A DNA stretch of 64,000 bases from Ceratopteris richardii (GCA_020310875.1 CM035420.1:187576380-187640379), one strand, 5' to 3'. Shown: positions 53,698 to 64,000, numbered from the stretch's first letter. A program made the numbers and translations. The notes: a model not told the origin generated them from the letters alone.

Positions 53698-54393
53698 TGT
53701 CATGGACACAAAGAAAACCATCTTGAATCTTATATTCTATGTCAATTTCTATATCTCATGATTGGTTCAGATTTTGGACAAACTAATGCTTCCATTGCGT
53801 CCGAAACATGCCAAAACCCTAAGATCGACTGTCTACTCGCTCGATTCTGATATTCAGAGGTCCCATTTTGGATTGATGACATCATGATGACATCATCATT
53901 TCGCAACCGCCCTTGAGAACCGCCCTTGAAATCCTATATAAGGAGGCTTGGGCCACATTCATTCTCAGTCTTGCCAATACCAGTCTTGGGAGCTCAAGGA
54001 GTCGTGACCGCCAAGTAAGTACTCTTCAAGTTCCAGTTTTAGTTCTTGTCTTGTTCCTTGTTCTAGTCTAGTTCGTGGACATCCTATCTTGTCCCCTTGT
54101 AATCTCGTAGTACGAGATCCTGTCAAGTTCTTTAGTGTATCCAGTTCATCTCCCAGAAGGGAGTTCTTGTAATCCAGATATCTTGTCTCATACTTACGAT
54201 GCCGGGTTGTGGGATCTCCTGTATCATCTCTAGTCCAGTTTTTCATACCTATTGGTCCCGGGTTGTGGGACGTCTTGTATCGGTTACATCTTCTTGTATT
54301 ATTTTCCCTTCGTGGGTGTTCTTATAATCAGAAGCCTTTTTCGGAAATCTTGTCTACTCTAATCAGAGAGCACAATCTAGTGCTCCCCTGAAA
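53698..54393 (+). repeat. Gypsy B1 5' LTR
   Basis: 696 bp with a TATA box (TATATAA, 53936-53942). The last bases are TGAAA instead of TGACA. Confidence 0.9.
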
Positions 54394-54428
54394 TTTTGGC
54401 AAGACTATCTTCATCAAGACAAGGCACC

Positions 54429-54863
54429 ATGGATTCCCTATGCAAGGAGATTCAATCTACCATAAAGGACATGATCGAACATGTCCAAAAGATGAAAAGA
54501 TTGCTACGAGAGGATGATCGATCAGTTTCAAGTTATGCCTTGAATATCAAGATGTTGTTTCGTGGAACTACATATCAAGAAGACTACATGGTTAATCAAT
54601 TTCGAAGTGGCCTCAATCCTGAAGTCAAATATCTCTTGCTATCCATGCCTCAAGTAAACACCTTGGAGGATGTTATCGATCAAGCAATTCAATGTGAGAA
54701 TCAGTTGTTAAAAGAAATCCAAGTCCAAGAGTCAAAAGTCTTGAACAAAGAAGACAGTATTCCTCAAGAATCTGAATCAAGAATCTTTGAAGGCCAAGAA
54801 GTCATTACGAATGATATGGAGCATAAAAATTATGAAGATAACAAGAAGATAAAGGACAGATAG
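54429..54863 (+). pseudogene. Gypsy B1 gag fragment
   Basis: The ATG at 54429 gives 145 codons: MDSLCKEIQSTIKDMIEHVQ, SVSSYALNIKMLFRGTTYQE, DYMVNQFRSGLNPEVKYLLL and VNTLEDVIDQAIQCENQLLK. It matches the second half of the gag at 60051-60803 (ASTYASEFREFICDLTWHED, FISQFRWGLRDDVKDLLLTM). The first half and the zinc knuckle are missing; a charged tail follows. The frame is intact, so a truncated gag could be translated. Confidence 0.75.
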
Positions 54864-54869
54864 GAGTTC

Positions 54870-55249
54870 GTGTTCAATCAAGGAGGTATGCTTACTCAAG
54901 GCACTCCATCAAAGATCTTGGAAAAACTACAACACACCACTAAAAGCTCAAAGGACCTATCTTGTCATGAAGCTAAGGAAGATCAAGGGAGACCTTCACC
55001 ACCTTTCAAGATTAAGGATCATGAAGAATTCGAGGTTAATCATGTCTTAGATTCAAGAATCTTGCGAGGACGATTGGAATGCTTTAGTCATTGGAAAGCT
55101 ATGACATCAGTGATTATACTTGTGAATTTACAGAAAATCTTCAGAGAGCAAAAGTCAAGGTTCGAGAATTCCATAAGAAGAATCCAATGAAACCAAAGCT
55201 AGTGAACATGGCTGCTCCTTGTGGAACTCGTCGCTTGAGGGGGAGGTGA
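54870..55249 (+). other. Gypsy B1 internal remnant to polypurine tract
   Basis: Short charged frames with no recognisable domain, then TTGAGGGGGAGGTGA next to the 3' LTR. Confidence 0.6.
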
Positions 55250-55863
55250 TGTCATGGACACAAAGAAAACCATCTTGAACCTTATATTCTATGTCAATTT
55301 CTATATCTCATGATTGGTTCAGATTTTGGACAAACTAATGCTTCCATTGCGTCCGGAACATGCCAAAACCCTAAGATCGACTGTTTACTCGCTCGATTCT
55401 CATATTCAAAGGTCCCATTTTGGATTGATGACATCATGATGACATCATCATTTCGCAACCGCCCTTGAGAACCGCCCCCGCCAATTAAGTACTCTTCAAG
55501 TTCCAGTTCTAGTTCTTGTCTTGTTCCTTGTTCTAGTCTAGTTCGTGGACATGTTATCTTGTCCCCTTGTAATCTCGTAGTACGAGATCCTGTCGAGTTC
55601 TTTCGTGTATCCAGTTCATCTCCCAGAAGGGAGTTCTTGTAATCCAGATATCTTGTCTCATATTTACGATCCCGGGTTGTGGGATCTCCTGTATCATCTC
55701 TAGTCCAGTTTTCCATACCTATTGGTCCCGGGTTGTGGGACGTCTTGTATCGGTTACATCTTCTTGTATTATTTTCCCTTCGTGGGTGTTCTTATAATCA
55801 GAAGCTTTTTTCGGAAATCTTGTCTACTCTAGTCAGAGAGCACAATCTAGTGCTCCCCTGACA
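55250..55863 (+). repeat. Gypsy B1 3' LTR, TATA-deleted
   Basis: 614 bp. Compared with the 5' LTR it lacks about 82 bases that include the TATA box; the break lies at a CCGCC repeat (about 55473-55483). Confidence 0.9.
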
Positions 55864-55868
55864 TCATG

Positions 55869-56526
55869 CTTTCATCTTGTGTTAGAGCATCTTTCATTAT
55901 TAACCTCAATGTAGCTACATCCACCACATCTTGTGATTAAGTTTGAGGAATTGTTTCCAGCTCTTCTGTGCCTACTGAGATAGGCACAGTATTAGAAACC
56001 TCAGAAGTGCTACCCATTGTTGTTGAAGAAGCCAAGTTGAACTTCTATTTGAATCTTCAGGAATTTCTCTATACAATAGACCTGTATCAGCTTTAATCTT
56101 CAGGAAATGGTCCCAATTGTTCTTCTGTGGCCCTTCAGAGCTTCAAAACTGCTGTTTGAAACCCTTGAATGCTGTGGGAAGTGACGAAAACCACCTCTAT
56201 CTTCATCAAAGCTTTTTCTCCTAAAGCTGAACCTCTGTAACTGCAGAACGTCGTAGGTCCTGTCGAAGATGTCCAGGTCTGACGAAGAAGGTTTCTCTGC
56301 CTACTATCCTTCAGTACGTGGTATTCTTCAGTGCTTGACACGTTCTTCTACTTCTCTTGTAGCCACTAAAGGCGATTCCACATGCCCAAACCCTAAAATC
56401 CTCTGCTGGCTGGCAGCAGTTTTTAGAATGACTGAAGCAGACGTATGTACAGACGAGAACACTCAGATATCTCAGTAACCAGAGAGGACGACATCGCTCC
56501 CCCACATGACACCCATATATCATTCA
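55869..56526. other. Stretch with a weak minus-strand ORF remnant
   Basis: Minus frame from about 56018: MGSTSEVSNTVPISVGTEEL, then a stop and VVDVATLRLIMKDALTQDES, running to the B1 insertion site. It may continue on the other side of B1 (below 53697). The family is not recognised. The rest is featureless. Confidence 0.35.
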
Positions 56527-56558
56527 TAGATACATAGATACATAGATACATAGATATT
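56527..56558 (+). repeat. CATAGATA microsatellite
   Basis: About four tandem copies of an 8-base unit CATAGATA. Confidence 0.85.
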
Positions 56559-56579
56559 GGGAGATCATTGTGCAGTTTA

Positions 56580-56994
56580 GGGTGGTTTCAGATAAGGGCG
56601 GTGGAACATAGATGAAAAAACTCGAATTTCCACCCGGGAATGATGAAGTTAGAGAGTGCCACCAGCCACCTTTTCACATATGAGATGGAACATCGACGAA
56701 GTTTTTTTATGTGCTGCCGCCTTGTCTGAATACACAACAGGGAAAGTTAAACTATCATATTCATCTCAATTCCATGAAAAAACTAGCAAAATTTACATGT
56801 GTTTAAGTATGCACGCAAGAGGCAGGCAAGGAGGGGCGAGGGGGAGTCGGCACTCTTCAGCAAACTGTTTAGTGCGTTGTCATAGCAGTGACCAAGGTCC
56901 TCTGCCCTTGTCTGAATAGACATAGCCACGTGGCATCCATTGAATGGTAGATGCACACATTTTTTTGTTGCTGCCGCCCTATCTGAAACCCACC
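56580..56994. mobile_element. Tourist-like MITE
   Basis: The left end is GGGTGGTTTCAGATAAGG. The right end read inward is GGTGGGTTTCAGATAGGG, an imperfect inversion of about 22 bases that also includes GCGG. TTA flanks both ends (56577-56579 and 56995-56997), the target duplication of PIF/Harbinger elements. 415 bp, no coding. CTGCCGCC and CCTTGTCTGAAT words recur inside, pointing to internal rearrangement. Confidence 0.82.
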
Positions 56995-57409
56995 TTAAAT
57001 CCATCTCACAATTATCTTTGTTGTGCTTTCGCTGGTCTTCTATTTTTCTTGGGATGTTGTTGCCTCCTATTCAATGGGGAATTTTGGTGACGAGTTTTTT
57101 CCTTCAAATTTGAGGCATCTTTACTCATTATTGTCCTTCTGTTATTAGACATGTACTGTCCAGGCATGTGTTTCTTCAAGACGGCTAATTTTGACACTTG
57201 CTCCCAATATGCACGAAGTGGCGGCCTTGTTGCACCAGCCTTAACTTTTGATATTTGTTTAGTACTCCTATCTGCAATAACTTAGTTCGGACTAATTGTT
57301 TTTAATGCTATTTTTGGTGCACAATGTGAAAGAGTATCATTTCAAATATGAGGTGAGAGAATTGCTAGTTATATATTGTAATGTCTCTGATGCTTTTCTT
57401 TTATACCAG

Positions 57410-57548
57410 GATTGGTGGAGCATTGCTTGCTTGCTTATATGCAGGTCTACTATATGGCGTTTATGTTCCGAACTGGCAGTTTGAAGCACCTCACGAGAGT
57501 CTCTATGTGGACATCAATGCATGGAGAGGAAATATTTCATTGCTGCAG
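57410..57548 (+). CDS. HGSNAT-like gene, internal exon
   Basis: An AG acceptor (57408-57409, after a TTTTCTTTTATACC tract) opens an exon that reads IGGALLACLYAGLLYGVYVP, NWQFEAPHESLYVD, INAWRGNISLLQ and ends at CAG before GT. Plant heparan-alpha-glucosaminide N-acetyltransferase homologues have a membrane helix followed by LYVPDW-F at this place. The exon leaves one base at its start (phase), ends in phase 0, and joins in frame to the next exon. Earlier exons are not found in the window. These multi-pass proteins transfer acetyl groups across the lysosomal or vacuolar membrane in animals; the role in plants is unclear. Confidence 0.72.
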
Positions 57549-57628
57549 GTTATTTTTGGCCCTATATTTTCTCTTATGTATCAATTTCAGTCATGAATCC
57601 CTGTTGATGCTTTTTGACTGGACTGCAG

Positions 57629-57745
57629 GTTGATTGTAATGTTAGAGGAGATGTAAGTCCAGGTTGTAATGCTGTCAGCTTTATTGACCGAACTATAATG
57701 GGTGTTTCTCATCTATACACAAAGCCAGCATATCGTCGTCTTGAG
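57629..57745 (+). CDS. HGSNAT-like gene, next exon
   Basis: The acceptor CTGCAG (57623-57628) opens a 39-codon exon in phase 0: VDCNVRGDVSPGCNAVSFID, RTIMGVSHLYTKPAYRRLE, ending before GTAGCT. The pattern C-VRG---P-CNAV--ID--I-G--HLY--P--RR is the lumenal loop conserved in plant HGSNAT-like proteins. The intron between the two exons is 80 bases. The exon expected next (APSWC-APF-PEG region) is not visible before retroelement sequence starts, so the gene is either split by a very long intron or broken. Confidence 0.78.
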
Positions 57746-58435
57746 GTAGCTGGATCCCCTCTTTCTTTCGTTTTTCTTCATAGATATGAGTCATATTTTT
57801 CTTGATAATTAAGGTCCCTGGATAATGCTTTCATATTTGCTAGTGCCATGGTGTGCATTTTTGAGCTAATTGATCTTGATTTCAGTCGTTTCGCTCTTCA
57901 TATCAATGTCTCTATGGATAAGTGTGAAGTAAATACCTATTAATCTGCTGCTAACCATATAATGTCTCTTTTCCAAAGCCTGCTTTCTTAAGATAGTCAA
58001 TCGCTTAGGAATGTGTGTTACAGGAATCAGATTGCATTGAATGTCATGAGCACTTGCTACCAAAAGATGCTGATCTGAAGCCATATGCAATAAGCCTGAG
58101 TAGAAGTTGCTAATATACACTGGAGTATTTCCTTAGGACCCTATCCCTCTCTTGTGTGCAATATGCTATTGTGAGTCGCATCTTAGACAATGCACAGAGT
58201 GGATGACGGACAGGAAACTTTTTCCTGTGGATAAGGCTGGGAAACATCCTGAGGCCAGAAGGAGACACATTCTGAAATGAAAAATATTCATAGCCATCAG
58301 AATCTTCAATATGGAGAAGCACATGACAGAAGGTAAGGGATATGATGCTAAAGATGCCATTACAAATTTAACATTGCCAACTATTTGTGCCATGGTTGTC
58401 CATGTTGGAACACCAAAACAGGCAAGTGCTTACTA
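57746..58435. other. Downstream intron or intergenic; nothing recognised
   Basis: Begins with a GT donor. Minus frames such as 58120-57866 (SDQHLLVASAHDIQCNLIPV) are open for up to 84 codons, but I cannot assign them; they could be an old retroelement remnant. Confidence 0.35.
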
Positions 58436-58600
58436 ATATAGGTGTAAAGCTTCCCACATGGTTAAGCTTCATTCGACAGCAAGGAGGTGAAGGAGCTCAG
58501 TTGGGGGAGATCACAGTTCATGTGTTACTATATGCAGATGACATTGTACTGATCTCAGAGTTAACAGTTGGACTGCAACATTATTTGCAGGCTTTAAGCA
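58436..58600 (+). mobile_element. LINE RT scrap
   Basis: [20 protein letters not shown] followed by [20 protein letters not shown]: the YADD block of a LINE RT, parallel to LGGEGIEVRGTTIHILLYAD in the LINE at 5919-6278 but on the other strand. It ends where the pol of the next element ends (about 58590-58600), a direct junction. Confidence 0.7.
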
Positions 58601-59896
58601 CTTCTCCAATTTTGCATATAATCCTTTTTCTCTTAATTTCTCTAGGACTATCTTTACATGACATTCATGATCCTCTAGATTTTTGGAGAATATCAAGATA
58701 TCATCAAGGTATATTACAACAAAATCATCTAAATATTCTCGAAAGATATCATTCATCATATGTTGGAAGACAGCTGAAGCATTTGTAAGACCGAATGGCA
58801 TAACCACATATTCAAAATGCCCATACTTTGTTCCAAATGCTGTCTTCCATTCGTCTCCTTCTCTGATCCTGACAAGGTTGTAAGCTCCTCGAAGATCAAT
58901 TTTCGTGAAGAATTTTGCTTTTCCAAGGCGTTCCAAGAGCTCTGATATGAGTGGTAGAGGGTATCTGCTTTTTATAGTGACTTTGTTCAATCCACGATAG
59001 TCTACACACATCCGGAGAGTCCCATCCTTCTTCTTTACAAATAGAATAGGAGCTCGTGCTTGAGACTTGGAGTGTTTGATAAACCCCTTTGCTAGATTCT
59101 CATCAATGTTCTTGCGTAGTTCTGTAAGTTCCTCTGGGGATAGTATGTAGATTGGTCCAAAGGGTGGTTGCGCTCCCTCTTGAAGATCTATGGGGCAATC
59201 GTAAGGTCTATGCTCTGGGAGGATATCTGCATTCTTCTTTTCAAAAACATCTTCAAAGCCTTTGTACTGATTGGGTAGTTGTACTGGATCATCTTTCTCG
59301 GATTCTTTAGCTGGTATGGCATAGATCATATATGTAGGTTCCTTCCTTACTGCATGTATGAAGGCTTTGGCTCTGACATATGCTGGGTTCTTCTGGATAT
59401 CTCGACAGGTGATTTTATTCTTTTCCCAATTAATGTCTGGATTATGCTTCTTTAACGAGGGCATTCCAATGATAACTAGATGTACGGGGTTCGATATTAC
59501 ATTGAAACATTTGTGGGATTCATGGTCACTAAGGTGTACTCTTAATGGTGTGGTTTCCATGGTTATATTTCGAGATGCTAGAGGCCGTCCATCTACTACT
59601 TCAGCTACTACTAGTTTGTTCTTCTGAAGTACAAGAATTCCATGTTTCTTAACCAGTCCTTCATCGATGAAACATGAGGAGTCTCCTGAATCTACTAGGG
59701 CTGCAAGGGAAAGGGTCTTCTTGGGCATGATTAACTTGACAGGTGCAAGACATGTTTCTATGGTTGTAGCTGGAATTATGAGACCCTTTCTTATATCATG
59801 GTCCGGCTGCAGGGTCTCTTTTACAACTTGACTTCCTCGTTTCCCTGCTCTACAAGGGTGGCTGCAACTCTGGAGTTTGTTCTCTTGTTCGGACAA
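58590..59896 (-). pseudogene. Gypsy B2 protease-reverse transcriptase
   Basis: One frame of more than 430 codons. Protease [20 protein letters not shown] (DSG active site); linker with [22 protein letters not shown] with [60 protein letters not shown] (first Asp), [20 protein letters not shown] and [20 protein letters not shown] (YLDD). The first in-frame codon is TTG, not a real start; in the intact element the frame comes from gag. Sequence turns foreign after KLEKCLK, at the LINE scrap. Confidence 0.88.
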
Positions 59897-60803
59897 TTAA
59901 TTGCAATATGCCCAGGGTTTCCACAATAGAGACATAACTTATTAACTCTCCTTCTCTGTTTCTCTTCTAATGTTAGAGGTTGAAACGTGTTACATCTATT
60001 TGCATAGGTTCAGGCATAGACTCATCTTTAGTGGGAGGCTGGAAAGGTTTTCAGTGGCGAGGTCTTCTTTCTACTTGTTTTCCTTGTTTCCTTTCAAAAA
60101 GTCGGTTATCACATTGAATAGCTTGCATGATATATTCATTCAATGTCTTAACCTCTGGCATTGTGAGCAAAAGATCCTTCACATCATCTCTTAAACCCCA
60201 TCTAAATTGGCTTATGAAATAATCTTCATGCCAAGTGAGATCACATATGAACTCCCTAAATTCAGATGCATAGGTAGAGGCAAGGCGGTTACCTTGATGT
60301 AACTTCCGAAGTTTTGTTTCTGCTACTCGACTTGTGTCTGCATCTCCAAATGTGGCTGAGAGTTCTGGAAGAAACACCTCATAGTCCTGAAGTACTGCCA
60401 TGTTCTTCTCCAAGATTGGGGCAAACCATGATAATGCTTGGCCACAGAGCAAGGTTCCAATAAACCCGACCTTGGATGCCTCGTCAGGGTATCTATCAGG
60501 TTGCATACGGATGTACAATTTAACTTGATGGAGAAATCCACGAAACTTTGTGCGATCCCCATCGAACTTTTCTGGCATACAAATCTTGGGTTCCTTCATA
60601 ATTGATGTACTAGGCCATTGATTCACTTGAATACTCCCTTGATTTGCTTGAAGACTCCCGATTCGTTGTTGTAATTCTTGGAGGAGTGCACCTACATGCA
60701 CTCGATGTCCCATCTCGACTTGTGTCTGTCGATGACTTAGGTCTTCGACTTGTTGTTGGAGACTCTGAAGTGATGCTACGGTCTGTTCATAAGCGTTCTC
60801 CAT
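59880..60803 (-). pseudogene. Gypsy B2 gag
   Basis: The ATG at 60803 (MENAYEQTVASLQSLQQQVE) opens 250 codons: Gln-rich coiled coil (residues 1-60), PEKFDGDRTKFRGFLHQVKL, FIGTLLCGQALSWFAPILE, FRWGLRDDVKDLLLTMPEVK. A TGA at 60051-60053 interrupts it; then, after a shift, [20 protein letters not shown], a CCHC knuckle. It binds genomic RNA in the virus-like particle in intact members. Confidence 0.87.
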
Positions 60804-60840
60804 GATGCCTGGTCTTGGATAGAAGATAGTCTTGCCAAAA

Positions 60841-61548
60841 TGTCAGGGGAGCACTAGATTGTGCTCTCTGACTTCACTAGACAAGATTTCGAAAATACAC
60901 TTATGATTACACAAACACCCATGTAGGAAAAATAATACAAGAAGACGGATTCGATACAAGATGTCCCACAACCCGGGACCAATAGGTATGGAAGACTGGA
61001 CTAGAGATGATACAGGAGATCCCACAATCCGAGATCGTAAGTATGAGACAAGATGTTTGGATTACAAGAACTTCCTTTTGGGAGATGAACTGAATACAAG
61101 AAAGAACTTGACAAGATCTCGTACTACTACGAGATTACAAGAGGACAAGACAGGATGTCCAAGAACTAGACTAGACAGGACTAGAACAAGAAACAAGACA
61201 GGAACTGGAACTGGGACTTGGAGAGTACTTACTTGGCGGTCATGACTCCTTGAGCTCCCAAGACTGGTATTGGCAAGACTGATTATGAATGTGGCCAACC
61301 CCTCCTTATATAGGTTTTCAAGGGCGGTTCATGAAAGGAAGTTACGAATTGATGATGTCATCGATGATGTCATCAATTCAAAACATGAGCTCTGGATATC
61401 CGAATCAGGTAAGTAGACAGTCGATCTTAGGGTTTTGGCACGTTCGGGACACAATGGAAGCATTGGTTTCTCCTAATTCTGAACCAATCATGAGATACAG
61501 GGTTCACATGGAATCTAAGGTTCAGGATGGTTTCCTTTGTCCATGACA
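60841..61548 (-). repeat. Gypsy B2 5' LTR
   Basis: 708 bp. On the minus strand TGTCATGGAC to CCCCTGACA, the same family as 53698-54393, including the TATATAAGG box. Confidence 0.9.
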
Positions 61549-61739
61549 GAAACGGCCTCATTGAGGCATTTCGAGCAAAATACCGGAGAGATCAAGAGAT
61601 TTACGACTGTGTGCAAGCGTTAAGGAGGAGAGAGAAGGTAAAATGCTTAACTTTGCACACACACATACATCCCAAGGCTCAAGCTATCCCCTCCTATCCC
61701 TTCCAAGCCTTTTTGCTCTCTTATTCCCTCCTATCACCA

Positions 61740-63141
61740 TGCCCAAAGCAAAGAAAGCTTGTTGGCAATATGTCACAAGCCAACGGAAGATGGGTTCCGG
61801 GGGTAGTGATAGATGGACTTGCAAGTTTGTGGCTATAGTGGAGCCGGTGGAGAGGATAGGATCAAGGCACATCTTGCAAAATTTAGTGGCGTAGGGTTTG
61901 CATCTTGCAAAGAGCCAATGCCGAAAGCTATGAAGGAAGAGCTATTGGAATGGGTAGCTCGAAAATCCCAAGGTAGAAGGAATACACCTTCACAATCTCG
62001 AGGTAGATCATATGCAAGCATTTCGCATGGCTCATGTGATCCCAAACTCAAGGATCTAAAGCTTATGAGGCTCCCATAGACATTGACATAGAGCATGAGC
62101 CACCAAGAAAGAGTACAAGAGTAGAGAATGATTATCAAGAGCACACACATGGCATTCTTGGAGGAGCCTCTATACATGGTAGCTTGCAGAAACAACGTAA
62201 ACAAGAAGCCACACAAGCCATCATGAAGGCTTTTGTACAATGTGGGTTGTCTTTTAATGTTGCATGGACATCGGCATGGAGAAATGCCATTGAAAAGGTG
62301 TGGTTTTTAGGGTATCGGTGGCAAGTGCCTACCTATGAAGGGTTAAGGACAACGAAGCTCAAAAGAACAAAGGAAGCATTGAAGAGAGAGCTTGAGCCCA
62401 TGAAAGAGACATGGGCAAAGTATGGATGTACAATCATGTGTGACGGATGGTTAGACATGAGAAAGAGAAATGTGTACAACATTTTAGTGCATTATTGCTA
62501 AGGGAGCATGTTCCTTTGAGCCATAGATGCATCACTTCCTGGTACTACAGTCACAAGTGAGTTTGAACTTTGAACTTTGCATTTTAATATTTATCGTCTC
62601 TTCTAATTTCTAATTTTTGAAATTTTAGTTTATCATTGATTGTGCAATCATGCATGTGCATGTGGCATTTGGCATGTGCATGTGCATGTGTAATGTGCTA
62701 GCTTTCAAGATAAATTATCAATTGATTAAAGATTCATTTTGTTATATGTAAATAGGTCGGTTCATTTATGACCATATCCGTCAAGCTATCATGGACATTG
62801 GTACAGGAAAAGTAATCCAAGTGGTCACAGATAATGGAAGTAATTGTGTGGCTATGGGCAAGCTTTTGGAAGAAGAATTCCCCTCTATTGTGTGAACACC
62901 ATGTGCTACCCATTGCATTGATTTGCTTATAGAAGATGTGGGGAAGATACCATGGATTTACTTGATCTATATGATATGCTTTATTAGAAGTTAAACATGA
63001 TAGGAGAGCATCTCGGACTCGTGCTAATCATAGTGCACGTACTGTACCAGGCCCATCTACTAGTCGGATGGAGGCATCTACTAGTGGGGCACCACATGAT
63101 GATGATGATGATGATAATGACTCCAAGGATTTTGAGGGTTG
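61740..63141 (+). pseudogene. hAT transposase (BED finger and DUF659), deleted
   Basis: MPKAKKACWQYVTSQRKMGS, then WTCKF. A one-base loss near 61820 splits CKFCGYSG, the BED zinc-finger Cys pair; DRIKAHLAKFSGVGFASCKE follows. From 62184: KAFVQCGLSFNVAWTSAWRN, KETWAKYGCTIMCDGWLDMR (DUF659 catalytic Asp region), then VIQVVTDNGSNCVAMGKLLE (second Asp) and TPCATHCIDLLIEDVGKIPW. The coding then jumps to an acidic C-terminus (DDDDDDNDSKDFEG) ending at 63141. The insertion domain with the catalytic Glu and the dimerisation domain are deleted. Terminal repeats were not found. Confidence 0.82.
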
Positions 63142-64000
63142 ATAATTGATCATGATTTATGATTTATGATTTACTTCATATTGATTTTATTATTAATAGC
63201 TTATTGTTTGACTATTTAGTGGTATGATGTATCATTTATGATAGTGTCACAGTTTTGAGTTTGACTCTTTGACATATTTTATATATGATTTGTGACTCAT
63301 TGACTTGTCATAATTCTTTGTATTTGTCATGCTTTGAATTTTGAATCTTGATGGAGTCTAGACATTGATGATTGGTCATGACCTAAATCTTTAAAGTTTA
63401 ATTGATTGAATGTGGCATGTCACATGTGCAATGCGAATTTAAATTTTAGAATGACAATGATTATTTGTGCAATGTGCATTGTGAATTTTGAATGAATCAT
63501 GATAAGTTTGAACTTTGAACTTATCAACTTTGAAGTGGCAAGCCACAAGTTTGACATGTGCATTGGGTACATAGTACACACTAGTTAGTAGTAAATTATA
63601 AGTTGTAACTACATAGTACATAGTACATATTACATACTACTTAAGGTGACAACATCTGAGGTGTCAGATAAAATAGCCTCTAAATTTTTTCTTGGTTAAA
63701 GTAACAACTGATCTTCTAGAGTAATTTATTGTACCTCTTCATCATCACAATTTATGATTGTCAGTCAATTTTGCTACGTATGTTGGACGAAGCAACACAA
63801 TAAACCGATGCCAGAATGATACATTTGTGCTGCCATGCCAATTTTGTTTTGGAATATGTAGGATATTGGTAAATTGTACCTTCTTATCTCTATGCAATCA
63901 CACATCTTTGGCCACTCTAGGGAAGTGTATGAAAAAACTCAGCGTGGATTCTCCATTATCGATCATATGTATGAACATAGGAAGTTCGGAATTGAGTATG
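63142..64000. other. AT-rich region after the hAT remnant
   Basis: No gene is seen. It starts with TGATTTATGATT repeats. Words such as TGAACTTTGAA, GTGCAATG and TAGTACA recur. It could be the 3' subterminal part of the hAT element. Confidence 0.4.

Larger units (their letters stand above)
53698..55863 (+). mobile_element. Gypsy B1: small non-autonomous element, TCATG duplications
   Basis: LTRs 53698-54393 and 55250-55863, TGTCATGGAC to CCCTGACA, flanked on both sides by TCATG (53693-53697 and 55864-55868). The internal region of 856 bp holds a primer site (TTTTGGCAAGACTATC at 54394), a gag fragment and a polypurine tract (GAGGGGGAGG). It is the same family as the larger element at 58.6-61.5 kb. 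Protease, RT and integrase are gone. Confidence 0.93.
58590..61548 (-). mobile_element. Gypsy B2: larger copy of the B family, pol-truncated
   Basis: 5' LTR 61548-60841, primer site TTTTGGCAAGACTATC, gag 60803-60051, zinc knuckle, protease and RT to about 58590; RNase H, integrase and 3' LTR are missing. RT motifs (YLDD) and a short gag with a single CCHC knuckle differ from the Athila-like family here. It is a Ty3-gypsy element, possibly of the chromovirus branch, which cannot be tested because the integrase end is absent. Confidence 0.85.

Noticed and set aside
57866-58393. Minus-strand open frames of 70-84 codons
   Set aside because: No recognisable motif and they overlap each other in different frames.

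Overview
This window is repeat-dominated nuclear DNA from a land plant. A fern or fern-like lineage is my best guess. That guess rests only on the style of the PPR protein and on heavy nesting of long LTR elements; no marker gene fixes the species. There is no operon structure, no CRISPR array, and no tRNA or rRNA gene that I can support. The only host genes visible are a 5'-truncated pentatricopeptide-repeat (PPR) gene at the left edge, a broken inverted copy of its 5' part at 4.2-4.9 kb, and two spliced exons of a heparan-alpha-glucosaminide N-acetyltransferase-like (HGSNAT-like) membrane protein at 57.4-57.75 kb.

Layout, left to right: PPR gene (1-2015); gypsy LTR/RT scrap (3.2-3.8 kb); inverted PPR pseudogene (4186-4908); degenerate minus-strand LINE (5.2-7.6 kb); old copia remnant (9.1-12.15 kb) split by a solo LTR with perfect 5-bp target duplications (10365-11316); remnant gypsy E (12.2-13.3 kb); a long plus-strand Athila-like gypsy D (13322-27170). 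D is itself interrupted by a non-autonomous LTR element A (15952-20115, minus) and by a terminal-inverted-repeat DNA element (20231-21215). D ends in a proline-coding 226-bp-period array. Next comes a tandem copia array, LTR-internal-LTR-internal-LTR, on the minus strand (27171-44924). Its leftmost LTR is split by gypsy C, a deletion derivative (27226-about 32602).

Further right: the most complete Athila-like gypsy, F (minus, 45.95-53.6 kb), with gag, protease, RT, RNase H, integrase and an accessory 3' ORF; a small non-autonomous gypsy B (53698-55863) with perfect TCATG target duplications; a Tourist-like MITE (56580-56994); the HGSNAT-like exons; a LINE RT scrap fused to the truncated pol of a second, larger B-family element (58.59-61.55 kb, minus); and an hAT transposase pseudogene (61.7-63.15 kb).

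The genes do not form a pathway. They form a nested record of insertions whose order can be read from target-site duplications: D, then A and the TIR element inside D, then copia beside D's tail, then gypsy C inside a copia LTR. Non-autonomous members A and C keep the LTRs, a GTCGA-rich array, the start of the 3' accessory ORF and a hairpin plus polypurine end, while losing pol. They were presumably mobilised in trans by F-like elements. The most unusual observations are the GTCGA/GTCAA motif shared by U3, gag tail and 3' region of one retroelement family, the accessory ORF behind integrase, the three-LTR copia array, and the head-to-head PPR inverted repeat that could give double-stranded RNA.
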